Source: Defluviitaleaceae bacterium
GTDB taxonomy: Bacteria > Bacillota_A > Clostridia > Lachnospirales > WQUN01
Direction: 5' to 3'
Length of the DNA: 13,415 nt
Assembly (NCBI GenBank): GCA_009779525.1
Contig: WREB01000008.1
Location: forward strand, 1-13,415
Shown here: positions 1 to 7,242 of the stretch, piece by piece
Numbering within the stretch: the stretch's first letter is position 1
Layout of the letters: every line of letters begins with the position of its first letter
Made by a program: the position numbers and the translations under genes
The notes under the pieces: model-generated
Databases searched by the model: none
What the model was told of the DNA's origin: nothing
Seen by the model: only the letters and a program-made list of their open reading frames with translations

Positions 1-225
1 GTCTACGTGATGAACGGACGCAACCTGCTTTTATGCGTGACCGTCTCGCTTAGCCTTATCGCGGCGGTCGTCATCGCGAAAAGCACCGGGTGCGCCCTGC
101 CGCTTTTGGCGAAAAAGCTGAGGATCGATCCGGCGCTCATGGCTGCTCCGCTTATAACGACGATAGCGGACGCGGCTTCGCTTATCGTATATTTTTCGCT
201 CGCGACGCTGATACTTAGGATTTAA
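1..225 (+). CDS. mgtE: MgtE-family magnesium transporter, C-terminal fragment (5' end outside window)
   Basis: The frame is open from the first base and ends at TAA, giving 74 residues of a gene that begins upstream. The fragment is hydrophobic, with two membrane segments (about residues 9-26 and 50-72). The segment between them, LPLLAKKLRIDPALMAAPLI followed by TTIAD, matches the last loop and helix of MgtE, which usually reads LP-LLKKLG-DPA--S-P-ITT--D. In that family the aspartate after ITT lines the Mg2+ path. MgtE is a dimeric inner-membrane Mg2+ channel/transporter gated by cytoplasmic N and CBS domains; those would lie outside the window. The in-frame GTG and ATG at 7-12 are internal codons, not starts, because homology runs through them. 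The identification rests on a short stretch, so the family is fairly sure and the exact paralogue is not. Confidence 0.8.
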   Translation, partial: VYVMNGRNLLLCVTVSLSLIAAVVIAKSTGCALPLLAKKLRIDPALMAAPLITTIADAASLIVYFSLATLILRI

Positions 226-241
226 GAAAAGCGCCGCAAAT

Positions 242-270
242 AAAAAAGGGCCTTTCGGCCCCTTTTTTAT
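242..270. terminator. Bidirectional intrinsic terminator between mgtE and the chemoreceptor
   Basis: A GGGCC/GGCCC stem is flanked by A6 on one side and T6 on the other. Read on the minus strand it has a GAAA tetraloop and an immediate T6 tract, an ideal terminator for the chemoreceptor gene, whose stop codon is directly adjacent. Read on the plus strand it has a TTTC loop, one extra C and then T6, and serves the mgtE-like gene. Confidence 0.9.
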
Positions 271-2784
271 TTACGCGCGCTTCTTAAGCTTAAACTTGCT
301 GACCAATTCCTTGAACGCCTGCGACGCGTCGATGAAATCGCCGGCGGTGCGCGATACCTCGTCCGCGGTCGCGCTGTTTGCCTGCGTCACTTGCGAGATG
401 TCGCCTATATGGCTCATCACCGAGGTGATCGCCTCGGCCTGCTGGGTCGAGGCTTTCGCGATAAGCGAAACGTAGTCGGAAAGCTCGGTTATCTCCGAAT
501 TGATTTTTCCGAGCGTCTTCGCCATCAGGCTGACAGCCTCCGCGCCTTCCCTCGAACGCTGCGTCGAATTTTCGATAAGCTCGGTGGTTTCGTTGGCGGC
601 TTCCTGGCTGCGTTGCGCGAGGCTCCTGACTTCCTCCGCGACGACCATGAAGCCCTTGCCGTGCTCGCCGGCCCGAGCCGCCTCGACCGCCGCGTTAAGC
701 GCGAGCAGGTTTGTCTGGAACGCTATGTCCTCGATCACGCGGATGATTTTCGAAATGCTGTTAGAAGATTCGTTTATCGCGTTCATCGAGGTGAGCATGT
801 TGTCCATTTCCTTGTTGCCCTGACCGACGTAGTCCATCGTGTGCCGCACCAGCGACTCGGCCTTGTCGGTGCTCTCGACGTTTTCTTTGGTCTTAATATT
901 TATTTCGCTGACGATCCCGTTAAGCGTGCTCAGCGATTCGGACTGGTCGTGCGCGCCGGTGAGCAGGCTCCTGCTCGTCTCGGAAATCTGCCCCGCGCTT
1001 CTTGCGACCTGGTCGGACGTGGTGTTGACTTCGTTTAGCATCGCGTTCATCGCGCGGATGATAAGCTCGATCGAACGCTGGATGCTTACGAAGTCGCCGA
1101 CGTAGGCGTGCTCGATGGTCACGTCGAAGTTTTCTTCCGACATTTTTTCAAGCAGCCCGGAAATTTCGTTCACGTACATGTAGATGATGTCCTGCGTATT
1201 GTTGAACGAATCTTTAATCGCCTTGAAATCGCCCTTGAACTCTTCCGTTATCTTTACGCCGAGGTTGCCCTTCGCCATCTCGGATAGCGCGTAGCCGGTC
1301 GCGTCGAGGGGCCGGTTGAACGCGGTCATCAGCCCGTTGAAGCCCTGCAGCACCTTCTGCCAGTCGCCGAGCATTCTTGTGTGGTCCGCGCGCGCGGCCA
1401 GGTCGCCCTCGCTCGCCTTCGATACGATCATGTTTATGTCGGTGAGTATCTCCGTGATTTCCTTTTCTATGTTCCTGACGGTTTTGTTTATGACCGCCTT
1501 CTTGCCCGGATATTCCTTGACCTTCACGTTGAAATCGCCGTCGCCGAAGTGCTCGAGCGCGTTTATCAGCTCGAGCAGCGCCTCGGCGTTGTTCGCGAGC
1601 ATGGCGTTGACACCGGCCGCCGCGTTTTTGTAGTCGCCCGCGTACTTCGACTCGTCTATCTCGTAGTTGATCTCGCCCTTTATGTTGACCGCCTCGGCCA
1701 TTTCGGCGAAATCCTCGGTCAGGGTCTGGAAAATCGACAGCACCTTCGCGGTGCTCCTCGATAGCTGGCCGATCTCGTCGCGCGCGTTGGTCGCGAGGTT
1801 TACGCTTAAGTCGCCCTCGGCGACGGTAAGAAGCTTGCCGTTTAACTCCTCCATCGGGCGTATCGCAAGCCTGAGCACGTAAAGCAATATCGCGCTCATG
1901 AGCACCACCGCCGCGACCGAAATTATCGCGGTGGTGTTTCGCATCGCGGTAAGCGGCGCCATGAAGTCGGCCTTGGGTATCGCGGCGTAGATCGTCTTGG
2001 CGCCCGAGCGGATGAAGCCGGCGTAGTATTCGGTGCCGTCAAGCGTCAGCCACTGCCGGTTCGCCGAACCCTGGATAACGGTGATCGTCGGGTAGAATGG
2101 CTTCCCGATTTGCGCCTTGTCGGGATACGCGACGAACGCGTTGTCCTCGACTATGAAGAAGAAGCCGTTCGTCCCGAACGCGAGCAGCTCGATCGTGTTT
2201 TGCGTATCCATCTGCGAGGTCAGCTCGTCGATTATTTCGGCCGCTATGCCTATTTGCACGATGCCCTTATCGTCCCTGCGCGCGACGCCCGTGTACTGGA
2301 ACATGAAGCCGTAAGAAGCGTTCGGCTGCGGTTCCTGCGCGAGCTCGTAGTTCGGGTCGTCAAGGATCCGCAAAAACGGTATGGTCTGGTCGCCGTCGTT
2401 GAAGTCGAATCCGTAGTAGAGCGGAACGTTGCCCCACCAAAGCACGCCCTTGTCGTCCATCACGTGGACCTCGGTCACGTTGAACATGTCTGCAAGGCGC
2501 GTCATTTCGTCGGTTTCCTTAAGCGCCGGGTTTTGTTTTATCAACTCAGCAAGCGCCCTGGTGAGCGCGATGTTTTTCTTGTCAAGCTCGCCCATGACGA
2601 GCCGGAGTATCCTTTCGGAAAGCCGGTCCTGCGACTCGATGTTTGAAAGTCCGGCCTGCATTTCCTTGTCTACCATGTCCGTTATCGCGTTCTTCGCGAT
2701 CTGGTAGTTGATAAGCGATATCGCAACCACTACTGCCACGAGTATCGCGACGACCGGTAGAAGCAGCTTGTTTCGTAGTTTCAT
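271..2784 (-). CDS. Methyl-accepting chemotaxis protein with Cache-like sensor and tandem HAMP-like modules
   Basis: An 837-residue transmembrane chemoreceptor, which senses a ligand outside the cell and controls CheA/CheW at the membrane. TM1 is near residues 8-25. An extracytoplasmic region of about 255 residues looks like a dCache sensor. TM2 is near 286-307 and is followed by a HAMP domain (about 308-360, with the typical DEIGQLS). Residues about 365-585 hold further HAMP-like repeats marked by recurring GDF/GDL patterns (GDGDFNV, EGDLAAR, KGNLGVK, EENFDVT), so this is a poly-HAMP receptor. The signalling hairpin follows, with the highly conserved tip near 685-712 ([20 protein letters not shown]). 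The C-terminus is SKFKLKKRA and lacks a CheR-tethering NWETF-type pentapeptide. The ATG is preceded by GGGAGA. The start lies 49 bp downstream of the metK stop on the same strand, so metK read-through or a short local promoter could drive it. The ligand cannot be told from sequence. Confidence 0.95.
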   Translation of the reverse strand: MKLRNKLLLPVVAILVAVVVAISLINYQIAKNAITDMVDKEMQAGLSNIESQDRLSERILRLVMGELDKKNIALTRALAELIKQNPALKETDEMTRLADMFNVTEVHVMDDKGVLWWGNVPLYYGFDFNDGDQTIPFLRILDDPNYELAQEPQPNASYGFMFQYTGVARRDDKGIVQIGIAAEIIDELTSQMDTQNTIELLAFGTNGFFFIVEDNAFVAYPDKAQIGKPFYPTITVIQGSANRQWLTLDGTEYYAGFIRSGAKTIYAAIPKADFMAPLTAMRNTTAIISVAAVVLMSAILLYVLRLAIRPMEELNGKLLTVAEGDLSVNLATNARDEIGQLSRSTAKVLSIFQTLTEDFAEMAEAVNIKGEINYEIDESKYAGDYKNAAAGVNAMLANNAEALLELINALEHFGDGDFNVKVKEYPGKKAVINKTVRNIEKEITEILTDINMIVSKASEGDLAARADHTRMLGDWQKVLQGFNGLMTAFNRPLDATGYALSEMAKGNLGVKITEEFKGDFKAIKDSFNNTQDIIYMYVNEISGLLEKMSEENFDVTIEHAYVGDFVSIQRSIELIIRAMNAMLNEVNTTSDQVARSAGQISETSRSLLTGAHDQSESLSTLNGIVSEINIKTKENVESTDKAESLVRHTMDYVGQGNKEMDNMLTSMNAINESSNSISKIIRVIEDIAFQTNLLALNAAVEAARAGEHGKGFMVVAEEVRSLAQRSQEAANETTELIENSTQRSREGAEAVSLMAKTLGKINSEITELSDYVSLIAKASTQQAEAITSVMSHIGDISQVTQANSATADEVSRTAGDFIDASQAFKELVSKFKLKKRA

Positions 2785-2827
2785 GCGTATCTCCCGTTTG
2801 GCGCCTCGGCGCGGATAGATTCACGGC

Positions 2828-2836
2828 ATTGTATCA
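2828..2836 (-). promoter_or_regulatory. Candidate extended -10 promoter for the chemoreceptor
   Basis: On the minus strand TGATACAAT forms an extended -10 element (TGn-TACAAT) about 44 bp upstream of the chemoreceptor ATG. Its TGA is also the metK stop codon. No good -35 hexamer sits 16-18 bp upstream, so this is a weak call. Confidence 0.3.
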
Positions 2837-4006
2837 TAAATGGTCCTTCAGTACATGCGCCATATCCGTTTTTTCCCAGGGGAAGCCGCAGTCGTCGCGC
2901 CCGAAGTGCCCGTACGCCGCGGTCTGCCTGTAGATCGGCCTGCGCAGGTCGAAGTATTTTATTATCGCCGCGGGTTTAAGGTCGAACGTTTCGCCGACTA
3001 GCTCCGAAAGGCGGCTGTCCGAAACTTTCCCGGTTCCGTGCGTGTTTACGTAAACCGAGACCGGCTTGGCTACGCCGATCGCGTAGGCGACCTCGATCTC
3101 GCAGCGCCTTGCTAGACCCGCCGCGACGATGTTCTTTGCTATGTAGCGCGCCATGTACGCGGCCGAGCGGTCCACCTTCGTCGGGTCTTTGCCCGAAAAG
3201 CTTCCGCCCCCGTGGCACGCGTACCCTCCGTAGGTGTCGACGATGATCTTGCGCCCGGTCAGGCCGCTGTCGCCCTGCGGCCCGCCTATGACAAACCGGC
3301 CGGTCGGGTTTATGTAGTACTTTGTTTCGGCGTCAAGAAACCGCGCGGGGATCACGGGCCTTATCACTTTTTCCATGATGTCCCGGCGTATTTGCTCCTG
3401 CGTCGCTTCCGCGCCGTGCTGCGTCGATATCACGACTGCCTCGACCCGCTTCGGGATGTCGTCCTCGCCGTACTCGATCGTCACCTGCGACTTGGCGTCG
3501 GGCCCGAGGTACGGGATCTCGCCGCTTTTGCGAAGCACGGCGAGCCTATGCGCGAGTTTATGCGCGAGCGAGATCGGAAGCGGCATGAGCTCTTCCGTCT
3601 CGTCGCAGGCGAATCCGAACATCATGCCCTGGTCGCCGGCGCCCGTCTGCTCTTCGGCGGAGTCCGTCCCCCGCGCCTCAAGCGCGACGTCGACGCCCAT
3701 CGCGATGTCGGGCGACTGGCCCTTAAGCGATATCAAAACCGCGCAAGAGTCCGCGTCGAAGCCGAGTTCGCCGTTGGCGTAGCCGATTTCGCGTATCGTG
3801 TCGCGCACGACTCTTTCGATATCGACGTAGCATTCCGTCGTTATTTCGCCGAACACCATCACCATTCCGGTCGTAGCCACGACCTCGCAGGCGACGCGCG
3901 ACATCGGGTCGCGCGTGAGCATCGCGTCAAGTATCGCGTCGGCGATTTGGTCGCAAAGTTTGTCGGGGTGCCCTTCAGTCACCGACTCTGACGTAAACAG
4001 CCGCAT
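2834..4006 (-). CDS. metK: S-adenosylmethionine synthetase
   Basis: MetK makes S-adenosylmethionine from ATP and methionine with release of phosphate and diphosphate; it is a cytoplasmic tetramer in the family. The 390-residue product starts [16 protein letters not shown] and carries the family signatures: GHPDK (ATP-binding N-domain), [10 protein letters not shown], and the Gly-rich loop [19 protein letters not shown]. Length is normal (usual range about 380-400) and no key motif is missing. The frame stays open 77 codons further upstream, but that extension translates the riboswitch and promoter. The chosen ATG has AGGAAGGGG about 6 nt before it and matches the family N-terminus. Expression is controlled by the SAM-I riboswitch in its leader, giving product feedback. 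Confidence 0.98.
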   Translation of the reverse strand: MRLFTSESVTEGHPDKLCDQIADAILDAMLTRDPMSRVACEVVATTGMVMVFGEITTECYVDIERVVRDTIREIGYANGELGFDADSCAVLISLKGQSPDIAMGVDVALEARGTDSAEEQTGAGDQGMMFGFACDETEELMPLPISLAHKLAHRLAVLRKSGEIPYLGPDAKSQVTIEYGEDDIPKRVEAVVISTQHGAEATQEQIRRDIMEKVIRPVIPARFLDAETKYYINPTGRFVIGGPQGDSGLTGRKIIVDTYGGYACHGGGSFSGKDPTKVDRSAAYMARYIAKNIVAAGLARRCEIEVAYAIGVAKPVSVYVNTHGTGKVSDSRLSELVGETFDLKPAAIIKYFDLRRPIYRQTAAYGHFGRDDCGFPWEKTDMAHVLKDHL

Positions 4007-4021
4007 GTTATACCCCTTCCT

Positions 4022-4045
4022 AAAAAAATAAAGCCCCTTAGGGCT
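4022..4045 (-). terminator. Riboswitch expression platform: intrinsic terminator in the metK leader
   Basis: On the minus strand AGCCC-TAAG-GGGCT is followed by TTATTTTTTT. It lies between the SAM aptamer and the metK ribosome binding site, so it is the off-state terminator expected when SAM is bound. About 25 nt separate it from the aptamer; CGCG segments there could form an alternative pairing. Confidence 0.9.
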
Positions 4046-4068
4046 CGCGTAACGGACGTTTCCTTCGC

Positions 4069-4163
4069 GCATCTTCCGGCTTAAGCCGGGGGAGTTAGCA
4101 CCGTGCGTCCGCCGGTTGCTGAGGCTTCGCAGGGCCCTGATCCCTCCGCCTCTCTTGATGTAC
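4069..4163 (-). promoter_or_regulatory. SAM-I (S-box) riboswitch aptamer upstream of metK
   Basis: Read on the minus strand, the conserved S-box elements occur in order. They are ATCAAGAGAGG-GGAGGGA (P1/P2 5' strand), GGCCCTGCGAAGCCTCAGCAACC (P3 region), GGTGCTAACTCC (junction before P4), a P4 hairpin CCGGC-TTAA-GCCGG, and GAAGATG closing P1 against CATC. An extra perfect hairpin (CCGCGCC/GGCGCGG, 4163-4179) sits just 5' of P1 and is not part of the standard aptamer. By established S-box biology, SAM binding stabilises P1 and lets the downstream terminator form, switching metK off when SAM is plentiful. Gene context and motif order agree, so the class is very secure; exact ends are approximate. 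Confidence 0.96.
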
Positions 4164-4206
4164 CGCGCCTTGGCGCGGACGGTATGGAATTTTTTATGGT
4201 TATGGA

Positions 4207-4237
4207 AGTATACTACAAAACGGCGGCCGGTTGTCAA
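4207..4237 (-). promoter_or_regulatory. metK promoter
   Basis: On the minus strand there is a perfect -35 TTGACA (4232-4237) and a -10 TAGTAT (4210-4215) with a 16-bp spacer; TATACT at 4207-4212 is an alternative -10. The position, 45-60 bp upstream of the riboswitch, is right. The -35 lies within a perfect inverted repeat, CGGTTG-T-CAACCG (4228-4240), which also gives a TTGTCA on the plus strand toward the divergent kinase gene. Confidence 0.8.
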
Positions 4238-4272
4238 CCGTTGTTATGCGCGACTTTTCCGCGCGACTGATC

Positions 4273-4307
4273 GCCGGATTTTTCGCCGGCTCCGTTTTTT
4301 TATTTTT
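4273..4307 (+). terminator. Hairpin plus T-tract in the leader of the APH(6)-like gene (possible attenuator)
   Basis: On the plus strand GCCGG-ATTTTTCG-CCGGC is followed after TCCG by T7-A-T6. It resembles an intrinsic terminator, but no plus-strand gene lies upstream. It would either block antisense transcription leaving the metK region or act as an attenuator in the leader of the kinase gene that starts at 4344. No clear plus-strand promoter was found upstream, so the role is open. Together with the metK regulatory elements it accounts for the gene-free stretch 4007-4343. Confidence 0.4.
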
Positions 4308-4343
4308 TCCGACGGAGATATTGTAAAATTGAGGAGAATTGAC

Positions 4344-5294
4344 ATGGATATCCCGCAAAGCGCGCGCGACCAAATACGCAAATACTTAGGCGGCGAGACC
4401 GGCGCCTTTCTTTCGAAAATAGGCGGTCGCATCGGGAAGTATTCAAATGAATGGCGGCTCTCCGGGCTTTCGTTCATGCCGACGAACACCATAAATTTGC
4501 TGTATGCGTGCGAGTCGGAAATTTACGGGCCGTGCGTCCTCAAGCTGTGCATCCCCGGACCCGAAGTCGAAACCGAGGCGATGTGCCTGCGGTTTTACGA
4601 CGGCAGGGGCTATTGCAAGCTTTGGGCGTTTGACTTGACGGACGACGCGTTGCTTTTGGAAAGGATTGCGCCCGGCGACCAGATGTGGGCGGTCGCGGAT
4701 TACTACGAGCGCGCGCGTCTGTTCGGCGAAATGTTAAAATGTCTGCCGCTCCCATACGATGGGCCCGTCAAGTTCCCGACATATCTTTCATGGATGGATG
4801 GCATACGCGGCAAGCTGATTGAAATGGGCGGCTTAGGAGACGTGCTTTTTTTCCTGGACGAGGCGATCGGGGTTTATTCAGGGCTCAAGCAGCGCCACAA
4901 AAAAGAATGCCTGCTTCACGGCGACTTGCATCAGGAAAACATGCTGCTCGATTCAAACGGACGCTACGCGGTCATCGACCCGAAGGGCGTCGTGGACGCG
5001 CCGGTGATGGAGTGCGCGAGGTTTTTGATGAACGAAGTCCCCTGCGATGAGGGCAGGATACGCGAGATGGCCGCGATCATCGGTTCGATCGCCGGTTTTT
5101 CGGCAGAGGATATTATCAGCGCAATGTTCGTCGACGCGGCGCTCGGCCAAAGTTGGTGCATGGAGGAGCATTACGAAACGGAGGACGCCTTTGAAGCGGC
5201 GAGGCGGACCGCGCTTGAGACGTGCGGGTACGTTTGGGAGCTGTTAAAAAATGATCCGTTCGCCGCGGCGCGAATTAACGGCCGCGATCGATAA
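4344..5294 (+). CDS. APH(6)/hydroxyurea-phosphotransferase-family kinase (streptomycin-kinase-like)
   Basis: A 316-residue cytoplasmic kinase of the protein-kinase-like (APH) fold. The catalytic loop LLHGDLHQEN (residues about 190-199) and the metal-binding VIDPKG (about 210-215) are the signature of the aminoglycoside/hydroxyurea resistance kinase family (APH(6), StrB-like), where IDPKG replaces the usual IDWE/IDFD. VLKL near residues 65-68 is the likely ATP-binding lysine strand. Family members phosphorylate streptomycin at the 6-hydroxyl or, in others, hydroxyurea. Many chromosomal members have no tested substrate, so resistance here is only inference. The ATG follows GAGGAG by 7 nt. The frame is open upstream to 4116, but that part is antisense to the riboswitch and is not coding. 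A TATTGTAAAAT stretch (4319-4329) could be a -10 but would leave a very short leader. Confidence 0.85.
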   Translation: MDIPQSARDQIRKYLGGETGAFLSKIGGRIGKYSNEWRLSGLSFMPTNTINLLYACESEIYGPCVLKLCIPGPEVETEAMCLRFYDGRGYCKLWAFDLTDDALLLERIAPGDQMWAVADYYERARLFGEMLKCLPLPYDGPVKFPTYLSWMDGIRGKLIEMGGLGDVLFFLDEAIGVYSGLKQRHKKECLLHGDLHQENMLLDSNGRYAVIDPKGVVDAPVMECARFLMNEVPCDEGRIREMAAIIGSIAGFSAEDIISAMFVDAALGQSWCMEEHYETEDAFEAARRTALETCGYVWELLKNDPFAAARINGRDR

Positions 5295-5328
5295 ATATGT
5301 TGATATATTTGTGTTAATCTGTTATAAA
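5293..5328 (+). promoter_or_regulatory. Promoter and probable operator of the toxin-antitoxin operon
   Basis: TTGATA (5300-5305), a 17-bp spacer and TATAAA (5323-5328), with TG one base before the -10, make a strong promoter 42 bp upstream of the antitoxin ATG. A perfect inverted repeat AAATAT-GTTGAT-ATATTT (5293-5310) overlaps the -35. Antitoxins of this class usually repress their own operon by binding such a palindrome, so it is the likely operator. Confidence 0.75.
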
Positions 5329-5369
5329 AACGAAAACCACAATCATTATTTATATAGGAGCGCTTAGTC

Positions 5370-5702
5370 ATGGCGAGCAAAGTATTTCGCGGAAATATTC
5401 TAAATACATTGGTTCCAATCTCGCGGTTCAATAAAGGCGAAGCAAATAAGGTATTTGATGAAGTTCGATTGTCAGGCTATAAAATCGTCGTAAAAAATAA
5501 CGCTCCCGCTTGCATACTCCTTGCGCCGGAAAGCTATCAGGAAATGCTTGATATTATTGACGACCAATATTTATTGGCTTTAGCAAATGAGCGCTTGAAA
5601 AACGATATCGGAACCGCGTATTCCTTCGATGAAATTCTTGCGAAAGACGGTCTTTCGATAACTGATGTAGATGCGATGGAAGACGTGGAAATCGAATTAT
5701 GA
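5370..5702 (+). CDS. Phd/YefM-type antitoxin of a type II toxin-antitoxin module
   Basis: A 110-residue protein. The N-terminal half (about residues 12-60) fits the Phd/YefM DNA-binding fold: TLVPISRFNKGEANKVFDEV, then a strand YKIVVKNNAPACILLAPESY, where 'NN-P--VL-s-e-y' is the family hallmark. The acidic C-terminal tail (DVDAMEDVEIEL) is the part expected to wrap the toxin. AGGAG lies 9 nt before the ATG. The stop overlaps the toxin start (ATGA, 5699-5702), so the two are translationally coupled. Codon use is clearly more AT-rich than the neighbouring genes, which suggests recent acquisition. By family knowledge it neutralises the toxin and, in complex with it, represses the operon. Confidence 0.85.
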   Translation: MASKVFRGNILNTLVPISRFNKGEANKVFDEVRLSGYKIVVKNNAPACILLAPESYQEMLDIIDDQYLLALANERLKNDIGTAYSFDEILAKDGLSITDVDAMEDVEIEL

Positions 5703-6018
5703 TTTGGAAGGTTTTCTTTTCGGAAGAAGCAAAAAACGATATAGACGAACTCGACTTTTCGCAGAGGATTCAGGTAATTAAAGCAATCCGCAAAGTATCC
5801 CTAAATCCATTGCCGCAAAACGAGGGCGGATATGGGAAACCGTTGGGAAATACGAAATCGAAAAATTTAACTGGCATTTTAAAATAAAATTGGTCAAATT
5901 AAGAATCCGAATCGTTTATCAATTAATCCAAACCGATGAAATTATGAAAATTATCGTAGTGGCGGCCCGTGCCGATGATTTGGTTTATGAAATTGCTTTA
6001 AAACGCAAAAATATTTAA
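5699..6018 (+). CDS. RelE/ParE-family toxin, reading frame split by a -1 shift at 5878-5887
   Basis: The first frame gives 62 residues (MIWKVFFSEEAKNDIDELDF at the start; NPLPQNEGGYGKPLG near residues 38-52; then NLTGILK) and stops at TAA 5885-5887. Reading on in the -1 frame from ATA at 5884 adds 44 residues (IKLVKLRIRIVYQLI, a short charged turn, IIVVAARADDLVYEIALKR) and stops at 6018. The joined 106-residue product is a normal-length RelE-superfamily toxin with no residue gained or lost at the junction (LTGILK-IKL). Such toxins are typically mRNA endoribonucleases that cut mRNA on the ribosome. The stop is preceded directly by T TTA AAA, a canonical -1 slippery heptamer. The gene is therefore either expressed by frameshifting, inactivated by loss of one A, or affected by a sequence error. 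Without shifting, the 62-residue product would lack the C-terminal strands that usually carry catalytic residues. It shares the AT-rich composition of the antitoxin gene. Confidence 0.75.
5878..5887 (+). other. Putative -1 ribosomal frameshift site (U UUA AAA + UAA)
   Basis: In the zero frame the codons are ATT TTA AAA TAA, so positions 5878-5884 fit X XXY YYZ with X=T and Y=A, with the stop codon right after the heptamer. Tandem slippage of the Leu and Lys tRNAs by -1 gives TTT AAA and then ATA, continuing in the frame that encodes the toxin C-terminus. No obvious strong stem-loop or upstream Shine-Dalgarno stimulator was seen within a few tens of bases. A lost A (AAAA from AAAAA) explains the same data. 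Confidence 0.4.
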
Positions 6019-6088
6019 CATGGCCTTAGCGTTATCTGCAGACGGTGATAGCGACGTAAGAATGACCGCTTTATATAAACCACTTTTG

Positions 6089-6117
6089 CGGCCGTTTCGC
6101 GCGGGCCGTTTTTTTTT
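6089..6117 (+). terminator. Intrinsic terminator after the toxin-antitoxin operon
   Basis: CGGCC and GGCCG arms flank a roughly 10-nt loop and are followed by nine T residues. It lies 70 bp after the restored toxin stop codon and just upstream of the MerR promoter, so it ends the TA operon. Confidence 0.85.
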
Positions 6118-6130
6118 CGCAAATTAATGC

Positions 6131-6161
6131 TTGACCCTTCCTTTAGGGAAGCGGCTACAAT
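6131..6161 (+). promoter_or_regulatory. MerR-type promoter/operator with 19-bp spacer
   Basis: The -35 TTGACC (6131-6136) and -10 TACAAT (6156-6161) are separated by 19 bp, the overlong spacing typical of promoters that MerR proteins activate by untwisting DNA. The spacer holds a dyad, CTTCC-TTTAG-GGAAG, like operators of BmrR-type regulators (ACCCT-C-C-TTAGGG pattern). It is directly upstream of the merR-like gene, so autoregulation is likely. A perfect 10-bp palindrome (TCCGATCGGA, 6161-6170) lies at the expected transcription start. Confidence 0.8.
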
Positions 6162-6194
6162 CCGATCGGACTTAAATAAAAAGGGGGCGGCGGT

Positions 6195-7181
6195 ATGGGC
6201 AGCCTGGCTAAAATAGCGGACGTCGCGAGCAAATACGACGTCACCGCCCGCGCGCTTCGCTACTATGAAGACGCCGGGCTATTGGAGAGCGTAAGGATCG
6301 GGGACCATGCGTACAGACATTATGACGAGGCCGCGGTAAGGCGGCTCGAGCAGATCCTGATTTTACGCAAGCTGAACGTCAGCATCAGGGACATCAAGCG
6401 CGTCTTCAACGCGGACGGCCCCGGCGCGGTGCTCGAGGTGCTTGGGAAAAAAGTCGATTCGATCGACAATGATGTCGCGATGCTACGGGAGCTTCGGGAA
6501 ATAATTGCGGATTTTATCCGCGAAATCGAGCGGGCGGACTTTTCCGGAAGCTCCGAAATAAAAATGCTGTACGACAAGGCAAGGGAAATTGAAACGAAAT
6601 TTATCGGCGCCGACTATGCGGGCAAACCGTCGAAGGCGAAGCGCCTGGCCGAGCTGGCCGAGGGGCTCGACAAAAAAATCCCTGATGTGATGATAATAAA
6701 CATCCAAAAATTTAGGGCTGCGACTTCGGGGCTCGCCTCGTGGGAAGAGGTATTCGGGGCGTTTAACGAATGGCGCGAGGCGCACGATCACTTGTTTAAA
6801 GCGGTGCTGTTCGACAGCAGCAACTTTTTGACCGGGGAGGGCGACCTTGTCGAATGGTTTTGGGGGATCGGGGACGACGTGACGGAACAAGACGTCGCCC
6901 CATACGCGGTCACGGAATTTTGCGGCGGGCTTTACGCGGTCGCGGTCAGCGTGGACGCGGACGGCGAAAGCCACGGAAAGGTTCGTCAAAAAACCAAGAA
7001 ATGGCTCGAGACCACAAATTTTGTCGAGGATACGAGCCGCCGCAGCATGGGTAACGTCATTTACCCGATTGATGAAATCAAGAAGGGGCTGGGCTACCAC
7101 CAGATGAATTTGTATCTGCCGATTAAGCTTGGCGACGAATCAAGACGATGCGTTGCGATTTACGGTTTTACGCGCCGATAA
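6195..7181 (+). CDS. MerR-family transcriptional regulator with C-terminal effector-binding (GyrI-like) domain
   Basis: A 328-residue regulator. Residues 4-22 (LAKIADVASKYDVTARALR) form the MerR helix-turn-helix, followed by the diagnostic RYYEDAGLL and a wing with YRHYDEAAVRRL. Residues about 88-118 form the dimerising helix. The remainder (about 160-328) fits a GyrI/BmrR-like ligand-binding domain: a central FNEWRE-HD segment, GGLYAVAVS, GKVRQKTKKWLE and a C-terminal LYLPIK strand pair. In this family such domains bind small organic or cationic drugs. The ATG follows AGGGGG at good spacing. Apart from its own promoter, no target operon is obvious: the next gene downstream is on the opposite strand, so the regulon may lie elsewhere or be only this gene. 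Confidence 0.9.
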   Translation: MGSLAKIADVASKYDVTARALRYYEDAGLLESVRIGDHAYRHYDEAAVRRLEQILILRKLNVSIRDIKRVFNADGPGAVLEVLGKKVDSIDNDVAMLRELREIIADFIREIERADFSGSSEIKMLYDKAREIETKFIGADYAGKPSKAKRLAELAEGLDKKIPDVMIINIQKFRAATSGLASWEEVFGAFNEWREAHDHLFKAVLFDSSNFLTGEGDLVEWFWGIGDDVTEQDVAPYAVTEFCGGLYAVAVSVDADGESHGKVRQKTKKWLETTNFVEDTSRRSMGNVIYPIDEIKKGLGYHQMNLYLPIKLGDESRRCVAIYGFTRR

Positions 7182-7242
7182 TTGCGGAGCAAAATTGCGC
7201 AAACGATAGCCGATTGAAACGAGTCGAACGATTAATTATATG

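Noticed and set aside
391..1038. Long plus-strand open frames opposite the chemoreceptor gene, repeated at 1381-1764 and 2110-2646
   Set aside because: They are shadows of a GC-biased coding strand: Arg/Val-rich, no recognisable motif, no ribosome binding sites, and the opposite strand is unambiguous.
3212..3991. 259-codon plus-strand open frame opposite metK
   Set aside because: Antisense shadow of a fully conserved gene; composition is Arg/His/Asp-rich with no family resemblance.
4007..4237. 77-codon N-terminal extension of MetK
   Set aside because: It would translate the SAM riboswitch and promoter. The family N-terminus and a good ribosome binding site are at the ATG ending at 4006.
4116..4343. 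Upstream extension of the APH(6)-like kinase
   Set aside because: Antisense to the riboswitch; the GAGGAG site and family length support ATG 4344.
5888..6018. Separate small gene downstream of the truncated toxin frame
   Set aside because: The segment continues the RelE-family fold exactly from the first frame and has no start codon with a ribosome binding site of its own.
6483..7100. 205-codon minus-strand open frame opposite the merR-like gene
   Set aside because: No motif, no ribosome binding site, overlaps a clear MerR coding sequence.
7182..7242. Terminator between the convergent merR-like and GNAT genes
   Set aside because: Only a 5-bp TTGCG/CGCAA pairing without a T-tract was found; too weak to call.
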